Of a DNA stretch of 64,000 bases, positions 44,454 through 57,607 are shown one piece after another. This stretch comes from Symsagittifera roscoffensis (Eukaryota; Xenacoelomorpha; Acoela; Convolutidae): the NCBI RefSeq assembly GCF_963678635.1, contig NC_087065.1, positions 64,420,553 to 64,484,552 of the forward strand. Direction: 5' to 3'. The first letter of the stretch is position 1, and every line of letters begins with the position of its first letter. The translations under genes were made by a program, and so were the position numbers. Below the pieces are notes generated by a model. The model was not told the DNA's origin. It worked only from the letters and a program-made list of their open reading frames with translations, and made no database searches.

Positions 44454-46019
44454 GTGAACTACGTTGAAATCTTTGAGATATTCATCTTGCCCAGTCAAAA
44501 GCCTGATTTTCTCGGTGTTTCCTTCAGTATACTTGCCAAACAGTATTTAGACGCGCATGTTTCAGAACTTAGAAAAACCTGTCAATCAAGATCTGCTGGC
44601 TCATCATTTCCAACACCACCGTGTGCTCGGGGTAGTTGCTCTCGCAGAAACCCGCGATGACCGATCCTACAACAGATTTCGCATTGGTCGGTAACAAATA
44701 TGCTTCACTTATTATTAGTGTGACTTCCGCCAATAGAATCTTTTTCTATCCCTTATTGTTTTTTTGGGTCAATTGCATGATCACTGGCCTTTTTTCCACG
44801 CTGATCGCAGTGAAAAATTGGTGCCTAGTCTCTGGCATTTCAAGTGAAACTAAGCTAGTCATTCTTGAAATGAATCGAAGGTAGGTGGTCATATTCAAAG
44901 TTGTGCTGGTGTAGCAGACCGCTCACTTTTTCTGACAAGTACTTGACTCCAGCTTCATTCGCTCGTGCTTCACTTCCCAATTCCTTTCCTTCAAGTTCGT
45001 TTAATGAGGTAGCATCAGTTATTGAACTACGTTGAAATCCCCCAGATATTCGTTTTGCCCAATCAGAAGCTCAATTTTCTCGGTTTTTCCTACAGTATAC
45101 TTGCCGTACAGTATTCAGTAACGCCTATTTCGGAACTTAGAAAATCTTGTCAATCAAGATCTGCTGGCTCATCATTTCCAACACCACCGTGTGCTCGGGG
45201 GTATTCCTCTCGCAGAAACCCGCTATGACCGATCCTACAACAGATTCCGCATTGGTCGGTAACAATTATGCTTCACCTATTGTAAGTGTCATTTCCGCCA
45301 ATAGATTTTTTTTCTATCCCTTTTTGTTTTTTCGGGTCAATTGCATGATCACTGGCCTTGTTTCCACGCTGATCACAGTGAAAAATTGATGCCTAGACTC
45401 TGGTAATTCAAGTGAATCTAAGCTACTCATTCTTGAAAGTAATCGAAGGTAGGTGATCATATTCACAGTTGTGCTGGTGTAGCAGACCGCTCAGATTTTC
45501 TGTTAAGTACCTGACTCCAGCTTCAATCGCTCGTGCTTCACTTCCGAATTCCTTCCTTCAAGTTCGTTTGAGAAGGTAGCATCAATTAATGAACTACGTT
45601 GAAATCCCTCAGATATTCATTTTTCCCAGTCAGAAGCCTAATTTTCTCGGTGTTTCCTACAGTATACTTGCCGTACAGTATTAAGACGCGCCTGTTTCGC
45701 GACTTAGAAAATCTTGTCAATCAAGAACTGCTGGCACATCATTTCCAACGACACCGTGTGCTCAAGGGAGTTGCTCTCGCAGAAACACGCAATGACTAAT
45801 CCTACGACAGATTTAACATTGGTCGGTAACAAGTATGCTTCACTTATTGTAAGTGTCATTTCCACCAATAGACCCTTTTTCTATCCCTTATTGTCTTTTT
45901 GGTTCAATTGCATGATCACTGGCCTTTTTTCCACGCTGATCGCAGTGAAAAATTGGTGCCTAGTCTCTGGTAGTTCAAGTGAATCTCAGCTACTCATTCT
46001 TGAAATCAATCGGAAGTAG
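44454..46019 (+). repeat. Array block repeated eight units downstream
   Basis: Anchors 44579, 45147 and 45714 have private variants (AAAAACCTGTCAATC; CCCAATCAGAAGCTC; AACTGCTGGCAC with ACTAATCCTACGACAG) that recur in the same order at 49097, 49665 and 50233, spacing 4518-4519 bp. Confidence 0.75.
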
Positions 46020-48971
46020 GTGGTCATATTCACAAGTAGGCTGGTGTAGCAGACCGCTCAGTTTTTCTGACAAGTACCTGACTCCAGCTTCATTCACTCG
46101 TGCTTCACTGCCGAATTCATTTCCTTCAAGTTCGTTTGATGAGGTAGCATCAATTAGTGTACTACGTTGAAATCTCCTAAATTTTCATCTTGCCCAGTCA
46201 AAAACCTGATTTTCTCGGTGTTTCCTTCAGTATAGTTGCCAAACAGTATTTAGACGCGCATGTTTCAGAACTTAGAAAACTTGTCAATCAAGATCTACTG
46301 GCTCATCATTTCCAACACCACCGTGTGCTCGGGGGTGTTTCTCTCGCAGAAACCCGCAATGACCGATCCTACAATAGTTTCCTCATTGGTCGGTAACAAT
46401 TATGCCATTGTAAGTGTCATTTCCGCCAATAGACGTTTTTTCTATCCCTTATTGTTTTTTTTGGGTCAATTTCATGATCACTGGCCTCGTTTCCACGCTG
46501 ATCGCAGAGACAAAATGGTGCCTAGACTCTGGTATTTCAAGTGAAACTAAGCTAGTCATTCTTGAAATCAATCGAAAGTAGGTGGTCATATTCACAAGTA
46601 GGCTGGTGTAGCAGACCGCTCAGTTTTTCTGTTAAGTACCTGACTCCAGCTTCATTCGCTCGTGCTTCACTTCCGAATTCATTTCCTTCAAGTTCGTTTA
46701 ATGAGGTAGCATCAATTAATGAACTACGTTGAAATCCCTCAGATATTCATTTTGCCCAGTCAGAAGCCTAATTTTCTCGGTGTTTCCTACAGTATACTTG
46801 CCGTACAGTATTCAGTCGCGCCTATTTCGGAACTTAGAAAATCTTGTCAATCAAGATCTGCTGGCTCATCATTTCCAACACCACCGTGTGCTCGGGGGAG
46901 TTGCACTCGCAGAAACCCGCTGTGACCAATCCTGCAACAGATTTCGCATTGATCGGTAACAATTATGCTTCACCTATTGTAAGTGTCATTTTCGCCAATA
47001 GACTTTTTTTCTATCCCTTATTGTTTTTTTGGGTCAATTGCATGATCACTGGCCTTGTTTCCACGCTGATTGCAGTGGAAAATTGGTGCCTAGTCTCTGG
47101 TAGTTCAAGTGAATCTAAGCTACTCATTCTTGAAATCAATCGAAGGTAGGTGGTCATATTCACAGGTAGGCTGGTGTAGCAGACCGCTCAGATTTCTGAC
47201 AAGTACCTGACTCCAGCTTCATTCATTCGTGCTTCACTGCCGAATTTATTTCCTTCAAGTTCGTTTGATGAGGTAGCATCAATTAGTGAACTACGTTGAA
47301 ATCTCCGAGATATTCATCTTGCCCAGTCAAAAGCCTGATTTTCTCGGTGTTTCCTTCTGTATACTTGCCAAACAGTATTTAGACGCGCATGTTTCAGAAC
47401 TTAGAAAACCTTGTCAATCAAGATCTGCTGGCTCATCATTTCCAACACCACCGTGTGCTCGGGGGTGTTTCTCTCGCAGAAACCCGCAATGACCGATCCT
47501 ACAACAGATTCCGCATTGGTCGATAACAATTAAGCCATTGTAAGTGTCAATTCCGCCAATAGACGTTTTTTCTATCCCTTATTGTTTTTGTGGGTCAATT
47601 CCATGATCACTGGCCTCGTTTCCACGCTGATCGCAGTGAAAAAATGGTGCCTAGACTCTGGTATTTCAAGTGAAACTAAGCTAGTCATTCTTGAAATGAA
47701 TCGAAGGTAGGTGGTCATATTCAAAGTTGTGCTGGTGTAGCAGACAGCTAATTTTTTTTTTAAAAGTACCTGACTCCAGCTTCATTCGCTCGTGCTTCAC
47801 TTCCGAATTCCTTTCCTTCAAGTTCGTTTAATGAAGTAGCATCAATTAATGAACTACGTTGAAATCCCTCAGATATTCATTTTGCCCAGTCAGAAGCCTA
47901 ATTTTCTCGGTGTTTCCTACAGTATACTTGCCGTACAGTATTCAGTCGCGCCTATTTCGGAACTTAGAAAATCTTGTCAATCAAGATCTGCTGGCTCATC
48001 ATTTCCAACACCACCGTGTGCTCGGGGGTGTTTCTCTCGCAGAAAACCGCAATGATCGATCCTACAACAGATTCCGCATTGGTCGGTAACAATTATGCCA
48101 TTGTAAGTGTCATTTCCGCCAATAGACGTTTTTTCTATCCCTTATTGTTTTTTGGGTCAATTCCATGATCACTGGCCTCGTTTCCACGCTGATCGCAGTG
48201 ACAAAATGGTGCCTAGACTCTGGTATTTCAAGTGAAACTAAGCTAGTCATTCTTGAAATGAATCGAAGGTAGGTGGTCATATTCAAAGTTGTGCTGGTGT
48301 AGCAGACCGCTCACTTTTTTTCACAAGTACCTGACTCCAGCTTCATTCGCTCGTGTTTCACTTCCGAATTCCTTTCCTTCAAGTTCGTTTAATGAGGTAG
48401 CATCAATTAATGAACTACGTTGAAATCCCTCAGATATTCATTTTGCCCAGTCAGAAGCCTAATTTTCGCGTTGTTTCCTACAGTATACTTGCCGTACAGT
48501 ATTCAGTCGCGCCTATTTCGGAACTTAGAAAATCTTGTCAATCAAGATCTGCTGGCTCATCATTTCCAACACCACCGTGTGCTCGGGGGAGTTGCACTCG
48601 CAGAAACCCGCAATGACCGACCCTACAACAGATTCCGCATTGGTCGGTAACAATTATGTCATTGTAAGTGTCATTTCCGCCAATAGACTTTTTTTCTATG
48701 CCTTATTGTTTTTTTGGGTCAATTGCAGGATCACTGGCCTTGTTTCCACGCTGATCGCAGTGAAAAATTGATGCCTAAACTCTGGTATTTCAAGTGAATC
48801 TAAGCTACTCATTCTTGAAAGTAATCGAAGGTAGGTGATCATATTCACAGTTGTGCTGGTGTAGCAGACCGCTCAGGTTTTCTGACAAGTACCTGACTCC
48901 AGCTTCATTCGCTCGTGCTTCACTTCCGAACTCCTCTCCTTCAAGTTCGTTTGATGAGGTAGCATCAATTA

Positions 48972-50538
48972 GTGAACTACGTTGAAATCCCCGAGATATT
49001 CATCTTGCTCAGTCAAAAGCCTGATTTTCTCGGTGTTTCCTTCAGTATACTTGCCAAACAGTATTTAGACGCGCATGTTTCAGAACTTAGAAAAACCTGT
49101 CAATCAAGATCTGCTGGCTCATCATTTCCAACACCACCGTGTGCTCGGGGGTGTTCCTCTCGCAGAAACCCGCAATGACTGATCCTACAACAGTTTCCGC
49201 CTTGGTCGGTAACAATTATGCTTCACCTTTTGTAAGTGTCATTTCCGCCAATAGACCTTTTTTCTATCCCTTATTGTTTTTTTGGGTCAATTGCTTGATC
49301 ATTGGCCTCGTTTTCTCGCTAATCGCAGTGAAAAAATGGTGCCTAAACTCTGGTATTTCAAGTGAAACTAAGCTAGTCATTCTTGAAATGAATCGAAGGT
49401 AGGTGGTCATATTCAAAGTTGTGCTGGTGTAGCAGACCGCTCACTTTTTCGGACAAGTACCTGACTCCAGCTTCATTCGCTCGTGCTTCACTTCCGAATT
49501 CCTTTCCTTCAATTTCGTTTAATGAGGTACCATCAATTATTGACCTACGTTGAAATCCCCCAGATATTCGTTTCGCCCAATCAGAAGCTCATTTTTCTCG
49601 GTGTTTCCTACAGTATACTTGCCGTACAGTATTCAGTCCCGCCTATTTCGGAACTTAGAAAATCTTGTCAATCAAGATCTGCTGGCTCATCATTTCCAAC
49701 ACCACCGTGTGCTCGGGGATATTCCTCTCGCAGAAACCCGCAATGACCGATCCTACAACAGATTCCGCATTGGTCGGTAACAATTATGCTTCACCTATTG
49801 TAAGTGTCATTTCCGCCAATAGATTTTTTTTCTATCCCTTATTGTTTTTTTGGGTCAATTGCATGATCACTGGCCTTGTTTCCACGCTGATCGCAGTGAA
49901 AAATTGATGCCTAGACTCTGGTAATTCAAGTAAATCTAAGCTACTCATTCTTGAAAGTAATCGAAGGGAGGTGATCATATTCACAGTTGTGCTGGTGTAG
50001 CAGACCGCTCAGATTTTCTGTTAAGTACCTGACTCCAGCTTCAATCGCTCGTGCTTCACTTCCGAATTCCTTTCCTTCAAGTTCGTTTGAGAAGGTAGCA
50101 TCATTTACTGAACTACGTTGAAGTCCCCTAGATACTCATCTTGCCCAGTCAAAAGCCTGATTTTCTGGGTGTTTCCTACAGTATACTTGCCGTACAGTAT
50201 TTAGACGCGCCTGTTTCGTGACTTAGAAAATCTTGTCAATCAAGAACTGCTGGCATATCATTTCCAACGACACCGTGTGCTCAAGGGAGTTGCTCTCGCA
50301 GAAACACGCAATGACTAATCCTACGACAGATTTAACATTGGTCGGTAACAAGTATGCTTCACTTATTGTAAGTGTCATTTCCGCCAATAGACCCTTTTTT
50401 TATCCCTTATTGCCTTTTTGGTTCAATTGCAAGATCACTGGCTTCTTTTCCACGCTGATCGCAGTGAAAAATTGGTGCCTAGTCTCTGGTAGTTCAAGTG
50501 AATCTAAGCTACTCATTCTTGAAATCAATCGAAGGTAG
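48972..50538 (+). repeat. Second copy of the eight-unit-spaced block
   Basis: Partner of 44454-46019, judged by shared private variants of three successive units. Confidence 0.75.
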
Positions 50539-52489
50539 GTGGTCATATTCACAGGTAGGCTGGTGTAGCAGACCGCTCAGATTTCTGACAAGTACCTGAC
50601 TCCAGCTTCATTCATTCGTGCTTCACTTCCGAATTCCTTTCTTTCAAGTTCGTTTGATGAGGTAGCATCAATTAGTGAACTACGTTGAAATCTCCTAGAT
50701 ATTTATCTTGCCCAGTCAAAAGCCTGATTTTCTCGGTGTTTCCTACAGTATACTTGCCAAAAAGTATTTAGACGCGCATGTTTCAGAACTTAGAAAATCG
50801 TGTCAATCAAGATCTGCTGGCACATCATTTCCAACGCCACCGTGTGCTCAAGGGAGTTGCTCCGGCAGAAACCCGCTATGACCGATCCTACAACAGATTT
50901 CGCATTGGTCAGTAACAAGAATGCTTCACTTATTGTAAGTGTCATTTCCGCCAATAGACCCTTTTTCTATCCCTTATTGTCTTTTTGGTTCAATTGCAAG
51001 ATCACTGGCTTCTTTTCCACGCTGATCGCAGTGAAAAATTGGTGCCTAGTCTCTGGTAGTTCAAGTGAATCTAAGCTACTCATTCTTGAAATCAATCGAA
51101 GGTAGGTGGTCATATTCACAGGTAGGCTGGTGTAGCAGACCGCTCAGATTTCTGACAAGTACCTTACTCCAGCTTCATTCATTCGTGCTTCACTTCCGAG
51201 TTCTTTTCCTTCAAGTTCGTTTGATGAGGTAGCATCAATTAGTGAACTACGTTGAAATCTCCTAGATATTCATCTTGCCCAGTCAAAAGCCTGATTTTCT
51301 CGGTGTTTCCTACAGTATACTTGCCAAACAGTATTTAGACGCGCATGTTTCAGAACTTAGAAAACCGTGTCAATCAAGATCTGCTGGCACATCATTTCCA
51401 ACGCCACCGTGTGCTCAAGGGAGTTGCTCCGGCAGAAACCCGCTATGACCGATCCTACAACAGATTTCGCATTGGTCAGTAACAAGAATGCTTCAATTAT
51501 TGTAAGTGTCATTTCCGCCAATAGACCCTTTTTCTATCCCTTATTGCCTTTTTGGTTCAATTGCAAGATCACTGGCTTCTTTTCCACGCTGATCGCAGTG
51601 AAAAATTGGTGCCTAGTCTCTGGTAGTTCAAGTGAATCTAAGCTACTCATTCTTGAAATCAATCGAAGGTAGGTGGTCATATTCACAGGTAGGCTGGTGT
51701 AGCAGACCGCTCAGATTTCTGACAAGTACCTGACTCCAGCTTCATTCATTCTTGCTTCACTTCCGTGTTCTTTTCCTTCAAGTTCGTTCGATGAGGTAGC
51801 ATCAATTAGTGAACTACGTTGAAATCTCCTAGATTTTCATCTCGCCCAGTCAAAAGCCTGATTTTCTCGGTGTTTCCTACAGTATACTTGCCAAAGAGTA
51901 TTTAGACGCGCATGTTTCAGAACTTAGAAAATCTTGTCAATCAAGAACTGCTGGCACATCATTTCCAACGCCACCGTGTGCTCAAGGGAGTTGCTCTCGC
52001 AGAAACACGCAATGACTAATCCTACGACAGATTTAACATTGGTCGGTAACAAGTATGCTTCACTTATTGTAAGTGTCATTTCCGCCAATAGACCCTTTTT
52101 CTATCCCTTTTTGTCTTTTTGGTTCAATTGCAAGATCACTGGCTTCTTTTCCACGCTGATCGCAGTGAAAAATTGGTGCCTAGTCTCTGGTAGTTCAAGT
52201 GAATCTAAGCTACTCATTCTTGAAATCAATCGAAGGTAGGTGGTCATATCCACAGGTAGGCTGGTGTAGCAGACCGCTCAGATTTCTGACAAGTACCTGA
52301 CTCCAGCTTCATTCATTCGTGCTTCACTTCCGAATTCCTTTCCTTCAAGTTCGTTTGATGAGATAGCATCAATTAGTGAACTACGTTGAAATCTCCTAGA
52401 TATTCATCTTGCCCAGTCAAAGCCTGATTTTCTCGGTGTTTCCTTCAGTATACTTGCCGTACAGTATTTAGACGCGCCTATTTTGGAAC

Positions 52490-52819
52490 TTAAAAAATCT
52501 TGTCAATCAAGATCTGCTGGCTCATCATTTCCAACACCACTGTTAGCTCGGGGATGTTCCTCTCGCAGAAACCCGCAATGAACGATCCTACAACAAATTT
52601 CGCATTGGTCGGTAACAAATATGCTTCAACTATTGTAAGTGTCATTTCCGCCAATAGACCTTTTTTCCAGCCCTTATTGTTTTTTTGGGTAAACTGCAAA
52701 ATCACTTGCCTTGTTTCCACGCTGATTGCAGTGAAAAATTGATGCCTAGACTGTGGTATTTCAAGTAAATCTAAGCTACTCATTCTTGAAAGGAATCGAA
52801 GATAGGTGATCATATTCAC
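52490..52819 (-). other. Representative of a 109-codon minus-strand frame kept in six array units
   Basis: The same 330-bp frame is open at 52490-52819, 53057-53386, 54192-54521, 56461-56790, 58731-59060 and 60435-60764, all in the CACTGTTAGCTCGGG subtype. The translation is protein-like (LLAEMTLTIVEAYLLPTNAK, FVVGSFIAGFCER, LEMMSQQILIDKIF) with no Pro/Cys excess. In the other units the frame is broken by T-run changes or stops. Because the six units may be recent copies of one another, preservation alone does not prove coding. Confidence 0.3.
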
Positions 52820-55336
52820 AGTTGTGCTGGTGTAGCAGACCGCTCAGATTTTCTGACAAGTACCTGACTCCAGCTTCATTCGCTCGTGCTTCACTTCCGA
52901 ATTCCTTTCCTTCAAGTTCATTTGATGAGGTAGCATCAATTAGTGAACTACGTTGAAGTCCCCTAGATATTCATTTTGCCCAGTCAGAAGCCTGATTTTC
53001 TCGGTGTTTCCTACAATATACTTGCCGTACAGTATTTAGACGCGTCTATTTTGAACTTAAAAAATCTTGTCAATCAAGATCTGCTGGCTCATCATTTCCA
53101 ACACCACTGTTAGCTCGGGGTTGTTCCTCTCGCAGAAACCCGCAATGAACGATCCTACAACAAATTTCGCATTGGTCGGTAACAAATATGCTTCAACTAT
53201 TGAAAGTGTCATTTCCGCCAATAGACCTTCTTTCCATCCCTTATTGTTTTTTTGGGTAAATTGCAAAATCACTTGCCTTGTTTCCACGCTGATTGCAGTG
53301 AAAAATTGATGCCTAGACTCTGGTATTTCAAGTGAATCTAAGCTACTCATTCTTGAAATGAATCGAAGGTAGGTGGTCATCTTCACAGTTGTGCTGGTGT
53401 AGCAGACCGCTTAGATTTTCTGTTAAGTACCTGACTCCAGCTTCATTCGCTCGTGCTTCACTTCCGAATTCCTTTCCTTCAAGTTCGTTTGAGAAGGTAG
53501 CATCATTAACTGAACTACGTTGAAGTCCCCTAGATATTCATCTTGCCCAGTCAAAAGCCTGATTTTCTCGGTGTTTCTTACAATATAATTGCGGTACAGT
53601 ATTTAGAGGCGCCTATTTCGGGACATAGAAAACCTTGTCAATCAAGATCTGCTGGCACATCCTTTTCAACACCACCGTGTGCTCGGGGGTGCTCCTCTCG
53701 CAGAAACCCGCAATGACCGATCCAACAACAGATTTAACATTGGGCGGTAACAAGTATGCTTCACTTATTGTAAGTGTCATTTCCGCCAATAGACCCTTTT
53801 TCTATACCTTATTGTCTTTTTGGGTCCATTGCAAGATCACTGGCCTCGTTTCCACGCTAATCGCAAAACAAAATTGTGCCTAGACTCTGGTATTTCAAGT
53901 GAATCTAAGCTACTCATTCTTGAAATGAATCGAAGGTAGGTGGTCTTATTCACAGTTGTGCTGGTGTAGCAGACCGCTCACTTTTTCTGACAAGAACCTG
54001 ACTCCAGCTTCATTCACTCGTGCTTCGATTCCGAATTACATTCCTTAAAGTTCGTTTAATGAGGTAGCATCAATTAATGAACTACGTTGAAATCCCTCAA
54101 ATATTCATTTTGCCCAGTCAGAAGCCTGATTTTCTCGGTGTTTCCTACAATATACTTGCCGTACAGTATTTAGACGCGCCTATTTTGGAACTTAAAAAAT
54201 CTTGTCAATCAAGATCTGCTGGCTCATCATTTCCAACACCACTGTTAGCTCGGGGATGTTGCTCTCGCAGAAACCCGCAATGAACGATCCTACAACAAAT
54301 TTCGCATTGGTCGGTAACAAATATGCTTCAACTATTGTAAGTGTCATTTCCGCCAATAGACCTTTTTTCCATCCCTTATTGTTTTTTTGGGTAAATTTCA
54401 AAATCACTTGCCTTGTTTCCACGCTGATTGCAGTGAAAAATTGATGCCTAGACTCTGGTATTTCAAGTGAATCTAAGCTACTCATTCTTGAAATGAATCG
54501 AAGGTAGGTGGTCATTTTCACAGTTGTGCTGGTGTAGCAGACCGCTCAGATTTTCTGTTAAGTACCTGACTCCAGCTTCATTCGCTCGTGCCTCACTTCC
54601 GAATTCCTTTCCTTCAAGTTCGTTTGAGAAGGTAGCATCATTAACTGAACTACGTTGAAGTCCCCTAGATATTCATCTTGCCCAGTCAAAAGCCTGATTT
54701 TCTCGGTGTTTCTTACAATATACTTGCGGTACAGTATTTAGACATTCCTATTTCGGGACATAGAAAACCTTGTCAATCAAGATCTGCTGGCACATCCTTT
54801 TCAACACCACCGTGTGCTCGGGGGTGCTCCTCTCCCAGAAACCCGCAATGACCGATCCAACAACAGATTTCACATTGGGCGGTAACAAGTATGCTTCACT
54901 TATTTCAAATGTCATTTCCGCCAATAGACCCTTTTTCTATACCTTATTGTCTTTTTGGGTCCATTGCAAGATCACTGGCCTCGTTTCCACGCTAATCGCA
55001 AAACAAAATTGTGCCTAGACTCTGGTTTTTCAAGTGAAACTTAGCTACTCATTCTTGAAATGAATCGAAGGTAGGTGGTCTTATTCACAGTTGTGCTGGT
55101 GTAGCAGACCGCTCACTTTTTCTGACAAGAACCTGACTCCAGCTTCATTCACTCGTGCTTCACTTCCGAATTCCTTTCCTTAAAGTTCGTTTGAGAAGGT
55201 AGCATCATTTACTGAACTACGTTGAAGTCCCCTAGATATTCATCTTGCCCAGTCAAAAGCCTGATTTTATCGGTGTTTCGTACAATATACTTGCCGCACA
55301 GTATTTAGACGCGCCTATTTCGGGACATAGAAAACC

Positions 55337-57607
55337 TTGTCAATCAAGATCTGCTGGCATATCATTTCCAACACCACTGTGTGCTCGAGGGAGTTGCTCT
55401 CGTAGAAACCCGCAATGACCGATCCTACAACAGATTTCACATTGGGCGGTAACAAGTATGCTTCACTTATTTCAAGTGTCATTTCCGCCAATAGACCCTT
55501 TTTCTATACCTTATTGTCTTTTTGGGTCCATTGCAAGATCACTGGCCTCGTTTCCCCGCTAATCGCAAAAAAAAAAATTGTGCCTAGACTCTGGTATTTC
55601 AAGTGAAACTAAGCTACTCATTCTTGAAATGAATCGAAGGTAGGTGGTCTTATTCACAGCTGTGCTGGGGAGCAGACCGCTCACTTTTTCTGACAAGAAC
55701 CTGACTCCAGCTTCATTCGCTCATGCTTCACTTCCGAATTCCTTTCCTTCAAGTTCGTTTGAGAAGGTAGCATCATTTACTGAACTACGTTGAAGTCCCC
55801 TAGATATTCATCTTGCCCAGTCAAAAGCCTGATTTTCTCGGTGTTTCGTACAATATACTTGCGGTACAGTATTTAGACTCGCCTATTTCGGGACATAGAA
55901 AACCTTGTCAATCAAGATCTGCTGGCACATCCTTTCCAACACCACCGTGTGCTCCGGGGTGCTCCTCTCGCAGAAACCCGCAATGACCGATCCAACAACA
56001 GATTTCACATTGGGCGGTAACAAGTATGCTTCACTTATTGTAAGTGTCATTTCCGCCAATAGACCTTTTTTCTATACCTTATTGTCTTTTTGGGTCCATT
56101 GCAAGATCACTGGCCTCGTTTCCACGCTAATCGCAAAACAAAATTGTGCCTAGACTCTGGTATTTCAAGTGAAACTAAGCTACTCATTCTTGAAATGAAT
56201 CGAAGGTAGGTGGTCTTATTCACAGTTGTGCTGGTGTAGCAGACTGCTCACTTTTTCTGACAAGAACCTGACTCCAGCTTCATTCGCTCGTGCTTCACTT
56301 CCGAATTCCTTTCCTTGAAGTTCGTTTGAGAAGCTAGCATCATTTACTGAACTACGTTGAAGTCCCCTAGATATTCATTTTGCCCAGTCAGAAGCCTGAT
56401 TTTCTCGGTGTTTCCTACAATATACTTGCCGTACAGTATTTAGACGCGCCTATTTTGAACTTAAAAAATCTTGTCAATCAAGATCTGCTGGCTCATCATT
56501 TCCAACACCACTGTTAGCTCGGGGTTGTTCCTCTCGCAGAAACCCGCAATGAACGATCCTACAACAAATTTCGCATTGGTCGGTAACAAATATGCTTCAA
56601 CTATTGTAAGTGTCATTTCCGCCAATAGACCTTTTTTCCATCCCTTATTGTTTTTTTGGGTAAATTGCAAAATCACTTGCCTTGTTGCCACGCTGATTGC
56701 AGTGAAAAATTGATGCCTAGACTCTGGTATTTCAAGTGAATCTAAGCTACTCATTTTTGAAATGAATCGAAGGTAGGTATTCATCTTCACAGTTGTGCTG
56801 GTGTAGCAGACCGCTCAGATTTTCTGTTAAGTACCTGACTCCAGCTTCATTCGCTCGTGATTCACTTCCGAATTCCTTTCCTTCAAGTTCGTTTGAGAAG
56901 GTAGCATCATTAACTGAACTACGTTGAAGTCCCCTAGATATTCATCTTGCCCAGTCAAAAGCCTGATTTTATCGGTGTTTCTTACAATATACTTGCGGTA
57001 CAGTATTTAGACGCGCCTATTTCGGGACATAGAAAACCTTGTCAATCAAGATCCTTTTTAGCACATCCTTTTCAACACCACCGTGTGCTCGGGGGTGCTC
57101 CTCTCGCAGAAACCCGCAATGACCGATCCAACAACAGATTTCACATTGGGCGGTAATAAGTATGCTTCACTTATTTCAAGTGTCATTTCCGCCAATAGAC
57201 CCTTTTTCTATACCTTATTGTCTTTTTGGGTCCATTGCAAGATCACTGGCCTCGTTTCCACGCTAATCGCAAAACAAAATTGTGCCTAGACTCTGGTTTT
57301 TCAAGTGAAACTCAGCTACTCATTCTTGAAATGAATCGAAGGTAGGTGGTCTTATTCACAGTTGTGCTGGTGTAGCAGACCGCTCACTTTTTCTGACAAG
57401 AACCTGACTCCAGCTTCATTCACTCGTGCTTCACTTCCGAATTCCTTTCCTTAAAGTTCGTTTGAGAAGGTAGCATCATTTACTGAACTACGTTGAAGTC
57501 CCCTAGATATTCATCTTGCCCAGTCAAAAGCCTGATTTTATCGGTGTTTCGTACAATATACTTGACGCACAGTATTTAGACGCGCCTATTTCGGGACATA
57601 GAAAACC
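55337..57607 (+). repeat. Four-unit higher-order repeat, copy 1 (2271 bp)
   Basis: Anchors 55337, 55905, 56471 and 57039 are followed at +2270 by 57608, 58175, 58741 and 59309, with the same subtype order and private changes, such as CAAGATCCTTTTT at 57039 and 59309, TTAGACTCGCC at 55875 and 58145, and GAAGCTAGCATC at 56331 and 58601. Confidence 0.85.
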
